From Chionis minor (Eukaryota; Chordata; Aves; Charadriiformes; Chionididae), in contig VZSF01008499.1 of the NCBI GenBank assembly GCA_013398295.1, positions 1,471,775 to 1,535,774 on the forward strand: a stretch of DNA of 64,000 nt. Reading direction: 5' to 3'. Position 1 is the first letter of the stretch. Every line of letters begins with the position of its first letter. The notes beneath the pieces are model-generated. The model did not search any database, was not told the DNA's origin, and saw only the letters and a program-made list of their open reading frames with translations. Shown piece by piece: positions 1 through 12,319 of the stretch. Made by a program: the position numbers and the translations under genes.

Positions 1-1830
1 GTTTTTTTTGTTTGTTTTTTTTTTAAATACAGCATCTTAACATTTTAAAAATATTTTAGGAACTAAGTGCAATGAATAGTCTTGGTCTTCTGCAAAAACA
101 GAGAAGTTAAATAATGTCCTTGGTGAACCTGTCTTGATGACTGGAGACTTTACTGTTTGAGGGCTCCTTCCTCACTGACCGGCTTTGAGGGAAGTAATTG
201 ATTTGACTCTTGCTGGTTGCAATAACACAATTTGTTTGTGTAGTGACAGAATAATGAAGTTAGCTTCGGACAACATTGTTCTCTCAGAAGATTATTTTAA
301 AACATGGGCATTACATGCAATTTTCCTGAGGATGCTAAAAAAATAAAATAAAATTCAAGCAAGGTTCAGAGTCAATTTTTAAATCCAGAGATGTCTAAAG
401 TTCACCTCACATAGGTGTAGGTCTTCAGCAAGCCTTAGGGCATGAGAGAGTGAAGAATAGAAAGAGGAGGAGGACTGGTATTTCATGGTATTACCTACTT
501 ACTTAGAACTAAATGTTATCGAAACAGTTGATTTCACTGCAAGTGTAATAGTTCCTCTGCAGAGAGAAAAGTTTTAAAAATAACGTTTAAGTTGAGGTGT
601 CAGTGTTAAAAGAAGAAAGGCTGGACCACAAGGGATGAAAAAATGTATTTCATTTTAAAATAGGACTTCTTTTTTAAAGCTAGTAAACACAGGCTTGCTA
701 ACAGATATACTTTCCTTCACATGGTAGTAACTTTACTCAGACTCTGGTTTCAAAGCCCATTTCCACCAAAACATTATTTTAGAGAGAACTAGAGTTAGGT
801 GTCTATAAAAAGTAATTAAACTAACTCTTTATGGACTATGCTGCAGTAGGATACACATGCTGATACACAAAGAACTGGTATTTTTTATTATTATTACCAT
901 CTACAAAGTGGAAAAAAAATCCCTATGTACAGAACTTTCACCTAAACTATTTGAACATTCTTGGATGAAGAACAGGACACATTACAAATCGCATTGCCGC
1001 GAAGACAAACCACATGCATCCATATACAGGTGTTTATTGAAGAACTGATGAAAAAAATCTTTAAGCTCTTCCTCTAATTAATAATATTTGTTACTTCACA
1101 GTTCAGCAGAAGTAGCTCTGCGATCTGTAAAGTCTTTTCAGTTTTCACTCTGTGGTTTAAAAAAGAAAAAAGGTATTCTTGGAATAGCATCTCATCCTAA
1201 TCTTTTCAATTTTTATTGCATGTCTAATTACTACTAAGTGCTCTTCTGGAAGTAACATCAAATCTACTTGTAAGATCCAGGGAGTTCACAGCACAAGTGA
1301 AAGTGAGAAAAAAAAATTAAAAAGAACAACAACAAAATAAGCCATCATCTCATTTTGAAATTGGCCAAATCTGATGAAGGCTAAAGTGATCACACACACC
1401 CAGCTCACGGGAATGCAGATTTGCCTCTGGAAGATTCTTGATTTCCCAAATTGGAAGAGGAGAGCAGAAACTGTTTCTGATATCTTTGAAGACCAGCTGC
1501 AGGCCTAAAACTAATAAAGATGAAAGTCTTTGTGCCCACTTCAGAAGAGATGGATGTGAAATATATCAAATGTCAGAGGCATACACGAAATCAACAATGC
1601 TAACAGCCGTGTTAAAATGAGCCCATACCATTAGAATTCATTACTAGCAGAAAAACAAGGGTAGAAATTAAAAATGTGGCCAGATTCAGACTGGCACATT
1701 TCCCAGGATTTTTCAAGTTACAATCCATGGTTATCCTCAGATCAGCATTAACCTGTCTAATCATTCCACTGTCTTGGTGTGGAAACAGAAAAAAAAAAGC
1801 GCTCCAGTTCAGCAGGGACTTTGAAAGACT
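1..1830. other. AT-rich unique sequence, no gene seen
   Basis: This stretch opens with a T-rich low-complexity tract at 1-24 and then continues as AT-rich sequence with frequent stops in all frames. The only open frames are about 60 codons long and resemble no known protein. A pyrimidine tract followed by CAG exists on the minus strand near 1150. It could make a 55-base exon at 1095-1149, but nothing else supports one. I see no repeat family here. Confidence 0.6.
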
Positions 1831-1920
1831 TTAAATAGACTTTAAGCGACAAAAAGAACAGATAAAAATCTCACTGCCAGGAGCCCAAGCAACATCATTA
1901 ATAAGGAGCACAGAATGTGT

Positions 1921-2075
1921 CGCCTTCGCCCCTCGCAAGTTTAATTTCCCATTTGCTCCACCGTTCTGCCAGGCGTTAGCGCAGTTCTGGCAATCCCAAT
2001 GGTGGGGACCTTCCCCAGGGGGAGGGAGGTGAGTCCGCGCCGGCACAGTGCTGCCAAGCTGCTTTCTCCTGTCGC
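1921..2075. promoter_or_regulatory. GC/CpG-enriched patch with a good plus-strand splice donor
   Basis: By hand count this patch has ten CpG dinucleotides in about 155 bases, while its surroundings are CpG-depleted. On the plus strand AG|GTGAGT, a near-ideal 5' splice site, falls with its GT at 2029-2030. Open frames cross the patch on both strands: about 65 codons on plus, without a convincing start, and 91 codons on minus. Both are expected from the lower stop frequency of GC-rich DNA and neither looks like a known protein. It could be a conserved regulatory element or the first exon of a noncoding transcript. The composition is seen directly; the function is inferred. Confidence 0.3.
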
Positions 2076-2110
2076 CCTTATTAGGGACAAGCCTGGCACC
2101 CACCACTCAC

Positions 2111-4984
2111 ACTAGGTACTTCTGTTAAAAGTAGTTCCCATCTCCTTGTGATACCATATACACACAACACCAGAAACCCACCCACATTCTGGTCAATATC
2201 TTCCTTTTCATATGCTGGTAAAAGTAATTTAAATTTGCTGGGCGAAATAGAGCAAGCAGAACACCCCGTTTATATGGGTGTTCACTCCCTCAAGCGCAGA
2301 AAGAATCACTTCTTCTGGGTGCAGGTTTCCTCAACCACATCGTAACCATCTAACGTATTAAAAGAACAGTGCTTAACTGTGAGATAATGACTGTATATTA
2401 GGGCATTTCAGACATCTGCTGTACTGATAGGATTTCCTTTGGGAGATTTCCCACAAGGACTGGAAGTTTCCACAAGGGTCTGCATTTGCACTTGGTCTAG
2501 TGTTGCTTATTACCCTTATTACTTCTAGAGACTGCTCTAGGAAAATGTTAGGCAAAAGCCCAATTGAAACAAAGTACCCTTTGCAAAGTAAAAATAGTAC
2601 AGATTAATAAAGGGGCTGGAAGCACATTTTCTTTCTTTATTTTGGCAATTTTTCACGTACAAGTCCCTCCAACCCCCAACAGTCGGAAAATTGGGTCTCG
2701 TTCCATTTTCTGGTACATCCTGCAGACGACAGTAAACCTGCTTTATCCATTTCCGAAATCACTTGCTTTCCTTGCGATTGCTGTTAAAATTCAAGCTGAT
2801 AACAAAAACACTCCCTCACACACATACCCCTCAACCTCTAACAGCCAGTGCAGCACAGGATCACTAGGGATAAGGAGTCGGCAAAACCGGACATCTACTC
2901 ACAGCTCAGCCCAGAATCATTCATTAAGACAATATTCTCGGACTCACCGAAGGCATTTAGTTCTATCTGTTCAGGTTTCCTATTCTAGTAACTGTCTTCA
3001 CAGAATAACTTTTTTTCCTGTTAGCAGTACTAGAAAATAATGCCACATAAATACTAAGCAACACTGATACTTATCAGCAATTCCCAATTAAATAGCCACG
3101 GGACTCTAATTCATCTTCTAAAGTTACTGTAACAAGAGGAGAGAAAAAGCCACTTCTTTATTGTGTCCTAAATTTCATTTTAGTAACATTTATTCAAATT
3201 TTGGTTACAAGCCAAAATACTTGTGTCTAGATGTGAAAAGACGGGAGATAAAATAACAAGTTTAAAGGCATTTTGTGTAAGTATAAATAAAAAAAGCAAC
3301 TTAGGATAAATACTTGCTGTGTCTCTCTACTCCTGGAGATAAATCCTGAAAGATGACGAGAACCATTCCCTTTTTCAACAGACCATGCAATTATCTTTTC
3401 ACAAGGCTCATATTACCAACCAGTCTGGGCTAGACGACCAGTCTTAGGTTTCTAACATAACAAAATCTTACACATTTAGTACAAAGAAATTCATCTTAAG
3501 TCAAAGCAAAAAATTAACCTAAAACATTTAATGACTTCCAAAGCTAAAGAAAACCCATAAAAGTTTTGGGTTTTTTTAAAGTGTACTAAACAGTTCCCCA
3601 CTAGTCTAGATTTTACTATTACCTTAACATCAGAACACCAGGAATTCATGAAATCTTCCTTTATTATTGTTAATATTATTATTATTGGGAGGTAAGAGTA
3701 GGTAGTTGTTTGCTTTTTTTCCCCCCTCTCCTTTAAATTCAGAGTAATGTACCACTATTAATACCTGAATGTTTAAATTAGCCATAGTCATTTGATGACA
3801 CAATCTACTGGAACCCTTCTCATCTGCTCTCTCCCTCTTTTATTCCATGTACATTACAGCTGGTAATGTGGATGCAATCCAGATGTTATGTAAAACAGCT
3901 GCAAACATGTGCTTCTATCTAAAGCCTCCAGTGCTTTTACTCGTACGCAGAAAATGCTTATACTGTCAATGTCTGAGATCAGCTCACTGAAAAAAATTAA
4001 GTCAGCTGTTATGCCTCATTAAGAAAAAGTCAAAAAGAACCCCCAGCCAAACTCAGTTCTTGACTTAATAAATTATTAATTCAGTGACAAAATGTACTAT
4101 TTTGCATATCAGTTTCATAGCTTTTTTTTTTCCCCCTGTTCATTATTCATTGCATTTTACTTTTCCATTTTGATCCACACATACATAACAGCACTATATA
4201 AGACCTGATTATCAGTTCTCTTCCAAGGTTCGAAGTCTTACCTAAATCTGCAGTCCTAGTTCATTACTGACAATGAAAGCCCTAATTTTTCTCCTAATCT
4301 ATTGTTTAAACACAGAATCACATTATTTCAAGTCACAACACAGTTTTCAAGTAATATAAGTGGAAATATCTATTGACCACAGTAGAAAAAAAAGCAAACC
4401 AAACCAGAATAAATTAAACTCGAGTACTAATATGTGCATAGAAAACCATCATATTGAGGACAGTTTATCAGGGAGGGGAAGATGGGTTTTATTTTGGTAT
4501 CATGCGAACACTAGATTTGTGAAATAGAATATGAAGTATCAAATATCAGTGTTTGTATACATTTTATATAATTAAAAAATCATATTTGCCCAACACTGAA
4601 TTAGAAGGTAAACTGACGATAAATTTTGAATGATCCCGTTAAAACTGCTATATTAGACAGTCTATATCCAGATAATAAAAAACTATTCCCTTTATTTTCT
4701 CCCCACACACACAAAACGATACTGTCATAATTCTATTGCTGTCAAAGAAGACTGAAGGAAAATAAGCTATGTCTACTTTTGATTAAGCAATTTCATCTTG
4801 GAAGGCACTATGGAACCCTCTTTTTAACTACCTACAAGGTGTCCAAATTTTAATCAGTAGTCATCATACCAGCCTTTTTCCTAAGACTGGTGTCTTTGCA
4901 AGGAAAGGAGGGGAAGCAACCAGTAAACATTTTCTGACATCTATGATGCAGAACCCCGTAAACTTCTTTGGCCAAATTAAGAGA
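2111..4984. other. AT-rich unique sequence, no gene seen
   Basis: No recognised repeat, RNA gene or coding exon is visible. A 158-codon frame at 2564-3040 on the plus strand has a low-complexity, Ser/Thr/Asn-rich composition and no recognisable domain, so I treat it as chance. Short AAT/ATT-type simple sequence occurs near 3661-3686. Confidence 0.6.
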
Positions 4985-5055
4985 TACTCTTTATTTTTAT
5001 TTATGTATATCCACATACACACACAAATGTACATATATACACGCACACACATAAA
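4985..5055. repeat. Degenerate TA/CA microsatellite
   Basis: Interrupted CA, TA and TG dinucleotide repeats fill this interval. From 5027 to 5053 purines and pyrimidines alternate without a break for 27 bases, including a CACGCACA core. This is simple sequence, probably length-variable between individuals. Confidence 0.7.
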
Positions 5056-7779
5056 AGCATCCTATGCATAATTCTAAATAATCATGTTTGTGAGCATGTC
5101 TGCAGAGATGTACTGTGTCCTACAAAAGCACCCAATTCTTGCTGAGGAAGGATCACCCACCTGCCTGCAGCACCCAGGAGCAATTCTGAGCGAGATATCA
5201 TGCAGGGGCGCTCTGTAACACAATAGCTAGCTGCTTTACTCTGTATCACCAGTTTCCATTTTTACTGTGGGGTGGACCTTTAGAATTTTAGCATAAATAA
5301 GCAACTGAGCGCAGTCTGACACAGCTGAATAATAAACGTGTGAGCACGAATGCAAGAAACAGTAAAGCAGTTGCTCAGTATGAGGCTATGCAGAAGTTTT
5401 GAATACTCAGAATTGGTCTAAGATTACAGGAAGAAAAATGCTGAAAGCGTTTCTACAAACGGAGTACTGCAGTATCCTACTATTGCAAGAGTGACTAAGA
5501 TCAGGCAGAACCTTCCTTAAAAAAAAAAAAAAACAAACCAAAACCACACACTTTGATAGGTATGTATCATCCCTTACTAGGGATGTAAGAAGAAAGGAAT
5601 GCTTCCACTGAATGAAGAAGAATAATGAGTGTCACAAAGCACAAAAAGAGGCTGACAGCGCGGTGCTGAAGCAGCCAGGGTAATAACCACCTACAGTTTC
5701 TCATTTCCATGGGTCTTCATGCCGTAGGACTGCACAAGGAACACAGATGTAATTTGTCTCATGCTATTTCTTTTTTCCTTTGTCAGATCATCATTTTACT
5801 GGGTTTGTAACAACAGTCGATTGCAAGATCTTCTACTGGGAAAACTATTCCACGGATATTGAGAGTTCATTTTCCCACCACAGCAGCAAAACTGGGTATT
5901 GTCCTTCCAGGACACTGCTCAGCAAGTACTAACTGACCACATAATGTAAGTGATTATAAACTGGATTATACCTTATACATTACAGTAAAATATAAGCAAG
6001 GTTATCAAAATGGGCAGCAGTTTAGTTTGCAGAGTACCGGTTTACTGATGAGTGTGTTTCAGAACAAACAGCAGAAGCGTGAAAACTTAACATTCATAAA
6101 AGTCTGTATTCATGATTATTCACCATTTTTAACTGGAAAAAATAACATCATTTTCATTCCATATTATTCCAGGCTTTTTGAATCTTGACAACAAAATACC
6201 ATTTTAGATGACATAACAATTCAGTATCAACTGCAGTCAGTCACTGACAGGAGTGCTAAGAAGTGGTGAAACTTTTCAGCACATGCATCCTAAATAAAAG
6301 GCCTTTTTTCTCCCTAAATTATAGTCTTTCATATCCCGCTACTCGTACTTTCCACTTCTATTTCCAAGAGCAGGAATTTAAATTTCTGACATATCAGAGA
6401 TGATGCTTTACCCTTTCTTCTTATTTTGTCATGTTTATGATTTCACCCTCCCTTCCATTTTGAAAAATGTTGAAGGGAATGAGGAGTAAACTAAGTCAGT
6501 CCTAGAAAAAGGTTTCTGCTTTGTTTTTGGGGAAAAAAAAAAAAAAAATTAAAAGATTTTCACCAATCAGTTCTCCTTCTTCCCTCCCCCCCAATGAATC
6601 AATTAAAAAATAAATACAAGCCTTTTATTAAGTAGTTAATCATTTTTACAAGTTGAAACATTTCTGATTTGTAAGACTGCTTTAAAATTTAGGTATAAAA
6701 CTCATTACATTTGTTGTTTTCCACTTACACAGACAAATTAAAAGTTTTCTGCAGAAAGCATGAGGAAAACCACAGATATTCTTAAATGAGCAGACTTTAA
6801 AGGCCTTTTTTTCTTTAAGCAACATAGGCAAACAAAGGGAGAGTTCTACTATCCTACCTTCTGCAGATTAATGCTATTTTCAAAAATAATACCATCTTAA
6901 CTTGCTTTCCATTAACAGATGCATTTAAGCTACTTTCATCTCTCTAGAAAGATAAAAATCTAGTCAACAGCAGAATATAGATAAAAAGCCTTTGCCTATC
7001 ATAAACAACTTCAAATTATGGCTCATAAAACAATAACACTGCAAAGTTTATTCACCATGTCTTGTTTCAGAAAAGTGTTTTTAGACGTTTTTCCTACAAG
7101 TTCAGCTTCTTTCCTCCTATGCAACTACCACAATCACCAACAAGTCTAAAAATGTAGAGAAGCAAGAATATTTCTAAGAATTAGAAATATTAGCATAGAC
7201 GTCTTACAGTATCAGAATGCAGGATCACTACCTACATGAGTACAGGTCTTTAATATTTCTTCATTTAATTTAACTTAATACTATCTGGGTGCTTCTGCAG
7301 CCACCAAGAAGGTGCTGTGAGTGCTTTTGGAAGAGATACAAAGATGAAACATTTTGGTACCAGGTGCCTCCTTCCAGAAGGGCAGGCTACCATGTACATG
7401 TGCTTAGGGAAAAGGCAAGCTAAGCAAACTATTTTTAAAGCTTATTCTTGCAGCTGTCTTCATTCTCTTAGTACAGCTGTGCAAGCTATGAAAAGTCTAC
7501 GTCATAATTAACTATTTTGTTTTCACTTTTCATTTCCTCTATAAAAGACATGTAATCAGTCACTTTTATGCCAAAGCTTGTAATATACATAATTACTGCT
7601 ACAGTAATTAAACCAAACTTAACAAGTGCTATTTAGTCAGAATCATAGTGGCGCTTACAGTGTTAACTAATGTCTATTGGTAGTGACAAATTACTCTCAG
7701 CAGATACTTCATACAGCTAATGTAATTTCTCTTTTGGCTGCATTGCTATAAGATAAAGAGGTTGCTTGTTTTTTGTTGG
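5056..7779. other. AT-rich unique sequence, no gene seen
   Basis: No gene or interspersed repeat is recognised. Poly-A tracts of 16 bases occur at 5519-5534 and 6533-6548. The remainder is CpG-poor, with stops dense in all frames. Confidence 0.6.
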
Positions 7780-7800
7780 TTTTTTTTTTTTTTTTTTTTT
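7780..7800. repeat. Poly-T tract (21 T)
   Basis: An uninterrupted run of 21 T is followed by AAAA and then more T. No retroposed element is recognisable next to it, so I call it simple sequence. Confidence 0.85.
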
Positions 7801-8810
7801 AAAATTTTTCCCGGCAGAAAAACCCTCAAAAACCCTCAAAATCCCAAACTTTCAAGATTAATTATAGGATACTTATGTCCTGTTCTGCATTAGTGCTGTT
7901 CCTACGCTCTAATGGGGGTAACCTAGCAAGATTCTAACATCTTGCTGTTACCTCCTTTTTTCTGTCAGACTATATGTAAATATTCATAATTTTTGATAGC
8001 TGTATTATGTAAATACACTTTTTTAAAAAGTCTGTATAAAATATCTGAGAGCTTTTCCAGTCTAAATACTACCCCAGTATTTATTCTCACTACTATTTGT
8101 GAGGTCTCCAATTTCTGTAATCACTCTTGCAAGTTACAACTCTCACCAAGATCTAAATGACACACAAAGAGACAGCTTCTGCTATCTCCCTAGGGAATAC
8201 ATTCAGAATAACACATTATTCATAATGATATAGTCTAGTGGGATGTGCTCCTCAGGAATATCAGAGACGCTGTATTAGCAGCATCTTCAAATAAAAAAGT
8301 CTTCAGAGTAAAACTATTTTTTCAGGCTACATCTGCCTGAAGCCCAGCATAAGTCTAACAAAATAAAATAATTCCGTGTTTGCGTGGCTCACAAGTGGCA
8401 AGAGTCAACTTTTGTCTCACAGAATCTAAGTTAGTCAGGAACGTTATTATGAGCACATTTGCCATCTGTACTCAAATGCTAATGGCGCAACTGGGTTGAC
8501 TGTATATGGACAGAAACGGTCTCAGAAAGATTTGGATTACAAAACAGATAAAATATAACAGATGTGCCCATCAGCAGGCAGGCTGGCATTCGCTCCGCAG
8601 CAGCTGAAGCTTCCAAGAGTTCCAAGACTTCATACTGGAGTAATTCATCTGTTTTGAGCTTTCAAGTCACAAAAAAGCACAAGTTCAAAAGTACCCTAAA
8701 TGTGACGGGAGAAGAGGGGGAAAAAAAGGAATAATTCTTTCTCAAACCATAGATGATAAACAAGCTCTATCTTTAAACCCTGTAGTAATTTTCTACTCTG
8801 GATCCAGCCT
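7801..8810. other. AT-rich unique sequence, no gene seen
   Basis: Nothing recognisable is present. A short direct repeat (AAAACCCTC, twice in a row with small changes) lies at about 7820-7840. CpG becomes abundant abruptly at the right-hand edge. Confidence 0.55.
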
Positions 8811-9130
8811 CGGCCAACTCATTCGACAATTCCCGCACGCGTGGCAGCTCTGTGGTGAGCCGGCCAGACCAGCTCCCCGCCCGCAGGGACTCCTGGGACA
8901 CCAGGAATGGGGCAGAATGAGAGCCAACGCCGCGACGCAAACCTGACACGAGCAATGCCGCATTACCCACTTGACTCGCGTAGGTGTAAAGCATTAGAAT
9001 GCCCACAGGCCCCCAGTCTGCCCCCAGTAAGCGCAAGGCCGTGGAGAAAAGCCAACTGCTTTGAAGACTGGTCCTTCCCACAGGGGAGGGCACTGCCTAA
9101 AGCTTGCTAGGGGAGGCACCGAGCGCACCA
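8811..9130. promoter_or_regulatory. Short CpG-island-like patch
   Basis: By hand count there are 20 CpG dinucleotides between 8811 and 9125, 16 of them within the first 170 bases, in clearly GC-rich sequence. The neighbouring kilobases are AT-rich and almost free of CpG. This meets the usual length, GC and CpG-ratio description of a small CpG island. A 106-codon minus-strand frame (8773-9093) and a 67-codon plus-strand frame cross it. Neither matches a family I know, and both are expected where GC is high. The patch may be an orphan CpG island, a promoter of an unseen transcript, a remnant of a GC-rich mobile element, or a GC-rich exon. The composition is certain; the role is open. Confidence 0.45.
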
Positions 9131-10609
9131 TTATACAGCCAAACTTGGGCTCCTGCTTGAATTAGAGCTAAGCATCATGCACTTCTAGCAGAGTCAAAGG
9201 GCCTTCTTCCTCATGGGAAAACGGGGATGTTTGAAAATCCTGGGAAAATCTCCTCAGGCTAGGAATTGACCAGTTTCCTAAATCCCACGCAAGTCCGTTA
9301 AGGCAAGAGGAGAAGAACCACCACCTTCCCTTCTTATAATCTTGCTTCTGAGTGGAAGTTACCAAAGCCAGTAACAGATTTACGCTACAATTTTTTTTTC
9401 ACAGTATGTTCAGATGGTGTTCCACTTGCAATGACCATAATTTATCGTGTATGTCATCATGTTCAAGGGAAAAAAAAAAAAAAAGGAATTTGCCAAGTTT
9501 CTATCAGAGTAGAAGGCGCATCTGACAAAGTTTTATCCTACTGTACTAATTCTGGGGAAAAAAAAAAAAAGCAACAGATAGAAATACTGTTTCCAAATTG
9601 AAAGACAGAATTTTGGAGGAAGACCAATTTTGTTCCACTCTACTGATCTGAGAATGACATAATGACCTGATGAAGTCAACTGCCAAATACTTCTGAGGCA
9701 GACTTCAGGAGCACCAGATGGCATTATTCAGAAGTTCTTATAGTCCTGGTCCTACCGGCTGGCTCAGTGGTATTATTTTCCATATGAAAACCTACTTCTG
9801 ACCAAAGTAGTGTTTCCACTACAAAAAGGTTACATGCTTAGAGGTGACACGAGGCAGATTGGGTTTTGTCTAATAAGTCTCCAGCCTTCATATAAAATTA
9901 ATAATACAGTTAGGTGGCAGAAGAAGTTAAAATCAATACTGTATCTATATTAAAATTCTAAAATACACAATTGAAAATTAAATCTTGTAGATTATATGCA
10001 TCCCAACCTTGTCTTGCCAATTCGAACTCTGAAAAATTCAAGCTCTTCAATCACTCAAGTTAATGCCGAAAGAGCTTCTAGTTTTATGTACAAACACTTT
10101 ATTCTACCTACATTTTTGTCTCACTTGTAAGCATAATTTCAAGGGAAAACACCCAATTCTCTACAAAAGATTCTCCAAAGGTTATTGGAAACACTGGCTA
10201 GAGAGGATCTGAATGTCAGTCTAATGCCAGAATTTAAGCACCGCAGGAATTTGCATTAAAAGCAGCACAGATCTCAGTTTTCAACACATCAGGATATAGC
10301 TGAATGGATGTTAATATCCTATGTAAAGGAGGCACTTTCATAATTGTTCTTCTCTCTTCTCAATACAAAAGGAAATAACAGTGTAATCCACTTCATTGCA
10401 ACTGGACCTGGGCTGGCAGAGTGAATGCCAGGTGTAAGAGCTGCAGCACTTGATTTTAGGTTGTTTTCCTGGGACGTCTGGTCAAGTGCTTAAATTTTTA
10501 AAAAAAAGGACTACCAGTTAATAACGATGCTGCCTGCTATCACCCCATCCTAAAGACTGACATCATTCTGGATATTATCTCAAGAATCAGTATATAAATA
10601 TACAGAATA
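9131..10609. other. AT-rich unique sequence, no gene seen
   Basis: No gene or interspersed repeat is recognised. Poly-A runs lie at 9470-9484 (15 A) and 9558-9570 (13 A). Confidence 0.6.
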
Positions 10610-10740
10610 AGAATCAGAGTGCACCTGATTTGCAAAAGTCATTTATTAGCAATTATTTTTAATAAGCCTGTTATGCAAAGAGAGGGCAGCACAAAGAAAG
10701 GTTAATGACAACACTCTGCCTGTGAAAGAGTTCCCCTCCT
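10610..10740. promoter_or_regulatory. Candidate conserved noncoding element
   Basis: This block packs several developmental transcription-factor-like words: a TA-rich homeodomain-like stretch near 10649-10665, an octamer-like ATGCAAAG at 10673-10680, a SOX-like ACAAAG at 10691-10696, and a TTAATGAC word just after. The clustering resembles vertebrate enhancers. Such short motifs also arise by chance in AT-rich DNA, so this is only a suggestion. Confidence 0.15.
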
Positions 10741-12319
10741 ATTCCTTCTATTCTTTCCCCTTCAATTCCAGTGAAGTTTAGTTTGACCTTCCAGCAATTA
10801 TGCTCTCATCGCTACAAAATCTGCCGATCTTATTTCAACATTCCTAACTCTGTTTCGCTCAGTTTTCTGGTGGGCATTTATAAAACAGCACAGACTAACA
10901 GTCAAGATCAGAATTAGCAAGCTAGCTAGACAACACGAAAATATCTTCTAACATATGGTCTCCAGGAGGCTGCAAAAGAGCACAACTGCCATTTCCCCAC
11001 ACGGCCAGCAGGACAGGAGGCAGACTGCGCTCCCACCACCAGCCCCACACCAGCCTCTTCACAGGCAAACGATTAAGAGGAGACCAAAACACAGACAAAG
11101 AACAGTTAGACCAAAAATATCAAACATCACTGGAAATGTTTCACTTATATAGAACACCCAAGGATGTCTTTGAAAGGTACTGAAAGGAACAAATATTGAG
11201 GTATGTGGCAGCTGGGGGAAGTCTGGTATTTAGCAGAGGATACTCATTTGCAGGTCTGATTTCTCTAAAGGCAGCATAAGCAAAAGGCAGTGCAGGTTTT
11301 TGTTCTTTGAAGATTATTTGGCACTCTTAATTCTGATCATTCTGAAATACAAAAACAGTGTTGCAATGCCTTGGTATGTTAATGGCGACTTTAATAAGTT
11401 ATTTATGTGAACTGTAAATTCACAAAATCCCTCAAAACAAACAAACAAAAAACCACATCAATGAGACACATTTCTCCCTGTGAAACACCTTATTATTTAC
11501 AACCTCAATTTTGAAAACACTTATTCACATGCTTAATGTTAAAGACTGCAGTTAGTACCACAAAGGTCAATGAAATCACACAAGTAAATTTATATCTACG
11601 CAAAAAGTATGCACATAAATGAGTAAAGTGTTTTTAATGGAAATTTTTGTTTTAATAGAATTTATATAAAAACATTTATTTTTTATTTTTAGATTAGATT
11701 TATAAGAGTGCCTTAGGCCAGAATTGTTTTCCCAAAGATTAATAACTAGCAAAATACAGAAAATGAAGTGCAGGTATGTATTTTGGGGGTGGTTTTGTTT
11801 TGTTTGGCATTTTTTGCTGTGTTTTGTTTGTTTGTTTGCTTTTGGTTTTTTTTAATTAAGAGACAACAAATGTAATCCTTCAAGAAAGAGTGCTGGGACT
11901 ACTATTGCTGGTGTATTACTGATATTTAGAAAGTAGCAAAAAAGTGAAACAACGAAGAAGTCAATTAGAATGGTCAGCTCTCAAAAAAAACTCCCAAATA
12001 GACAAAACATGAGAAGTTGAGCAAAGAGTTCACAATAGTAACTGATAAAACTGCATCTGCAACAAGCAGCAAGGCACACTTGGGAACAAAGCATTGGTAC
12101 CCCTATGGAGACCCTTTGAAACTATCAGATCAAACTTCAGCTGCCAACAGAAACAGAACATTACGATTGTTACGCCAAGGAGGATGATCCAGGGAACATC
12201 AGGCAGACTTAGTTCAATTCCCAGGCAGCAAACAGAGGAAGTCCTAAGAGAAACTGTCTCCAGGTGCAAGAAGCACAAGGAGGTGACATACAGAAGCCAC
12301 CACTTACTTGCTTTGGAGC
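10741..12319. other. AT-rich unique sequence with T/G low complexity
   Basis: No gene is seen. T/G-rich low-complexity sequence (TTTG and TTTTG units) fills about 11784-11852, and an A/C-rich counterpart lies at about 11427-11455. The segment 12030-12319 directly precedes recognisable CR1 sequence. It may be an unrecognisably eroded upstream part of that element. Confidence 0.5.

Noticed and set aside
2564..3040. 158-codon plus-strand frame
   Set aside because: Composition is low-complexity, there is no domain, no Kozak context of note and no splice support.
3661..3720. GGTAAGAGTAGGTAGTTG resembling a let-7 seed region
   Set aside because: The sequence does not match let-7 and no hairpin partner is visible nearby.
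8773..9093. 106-codon minus-strand frame on the CpG patch
   Set aside because: Explained by high GC; the protein resembles nothing known to me. The CpG patch itself is kept as a finding.
10015..10035. Minus-strand GTTCGAAT word resembling a tRNA T-loop
   Set aside because: No matching acceptor stem, D-arm or A/B box spacing around it.
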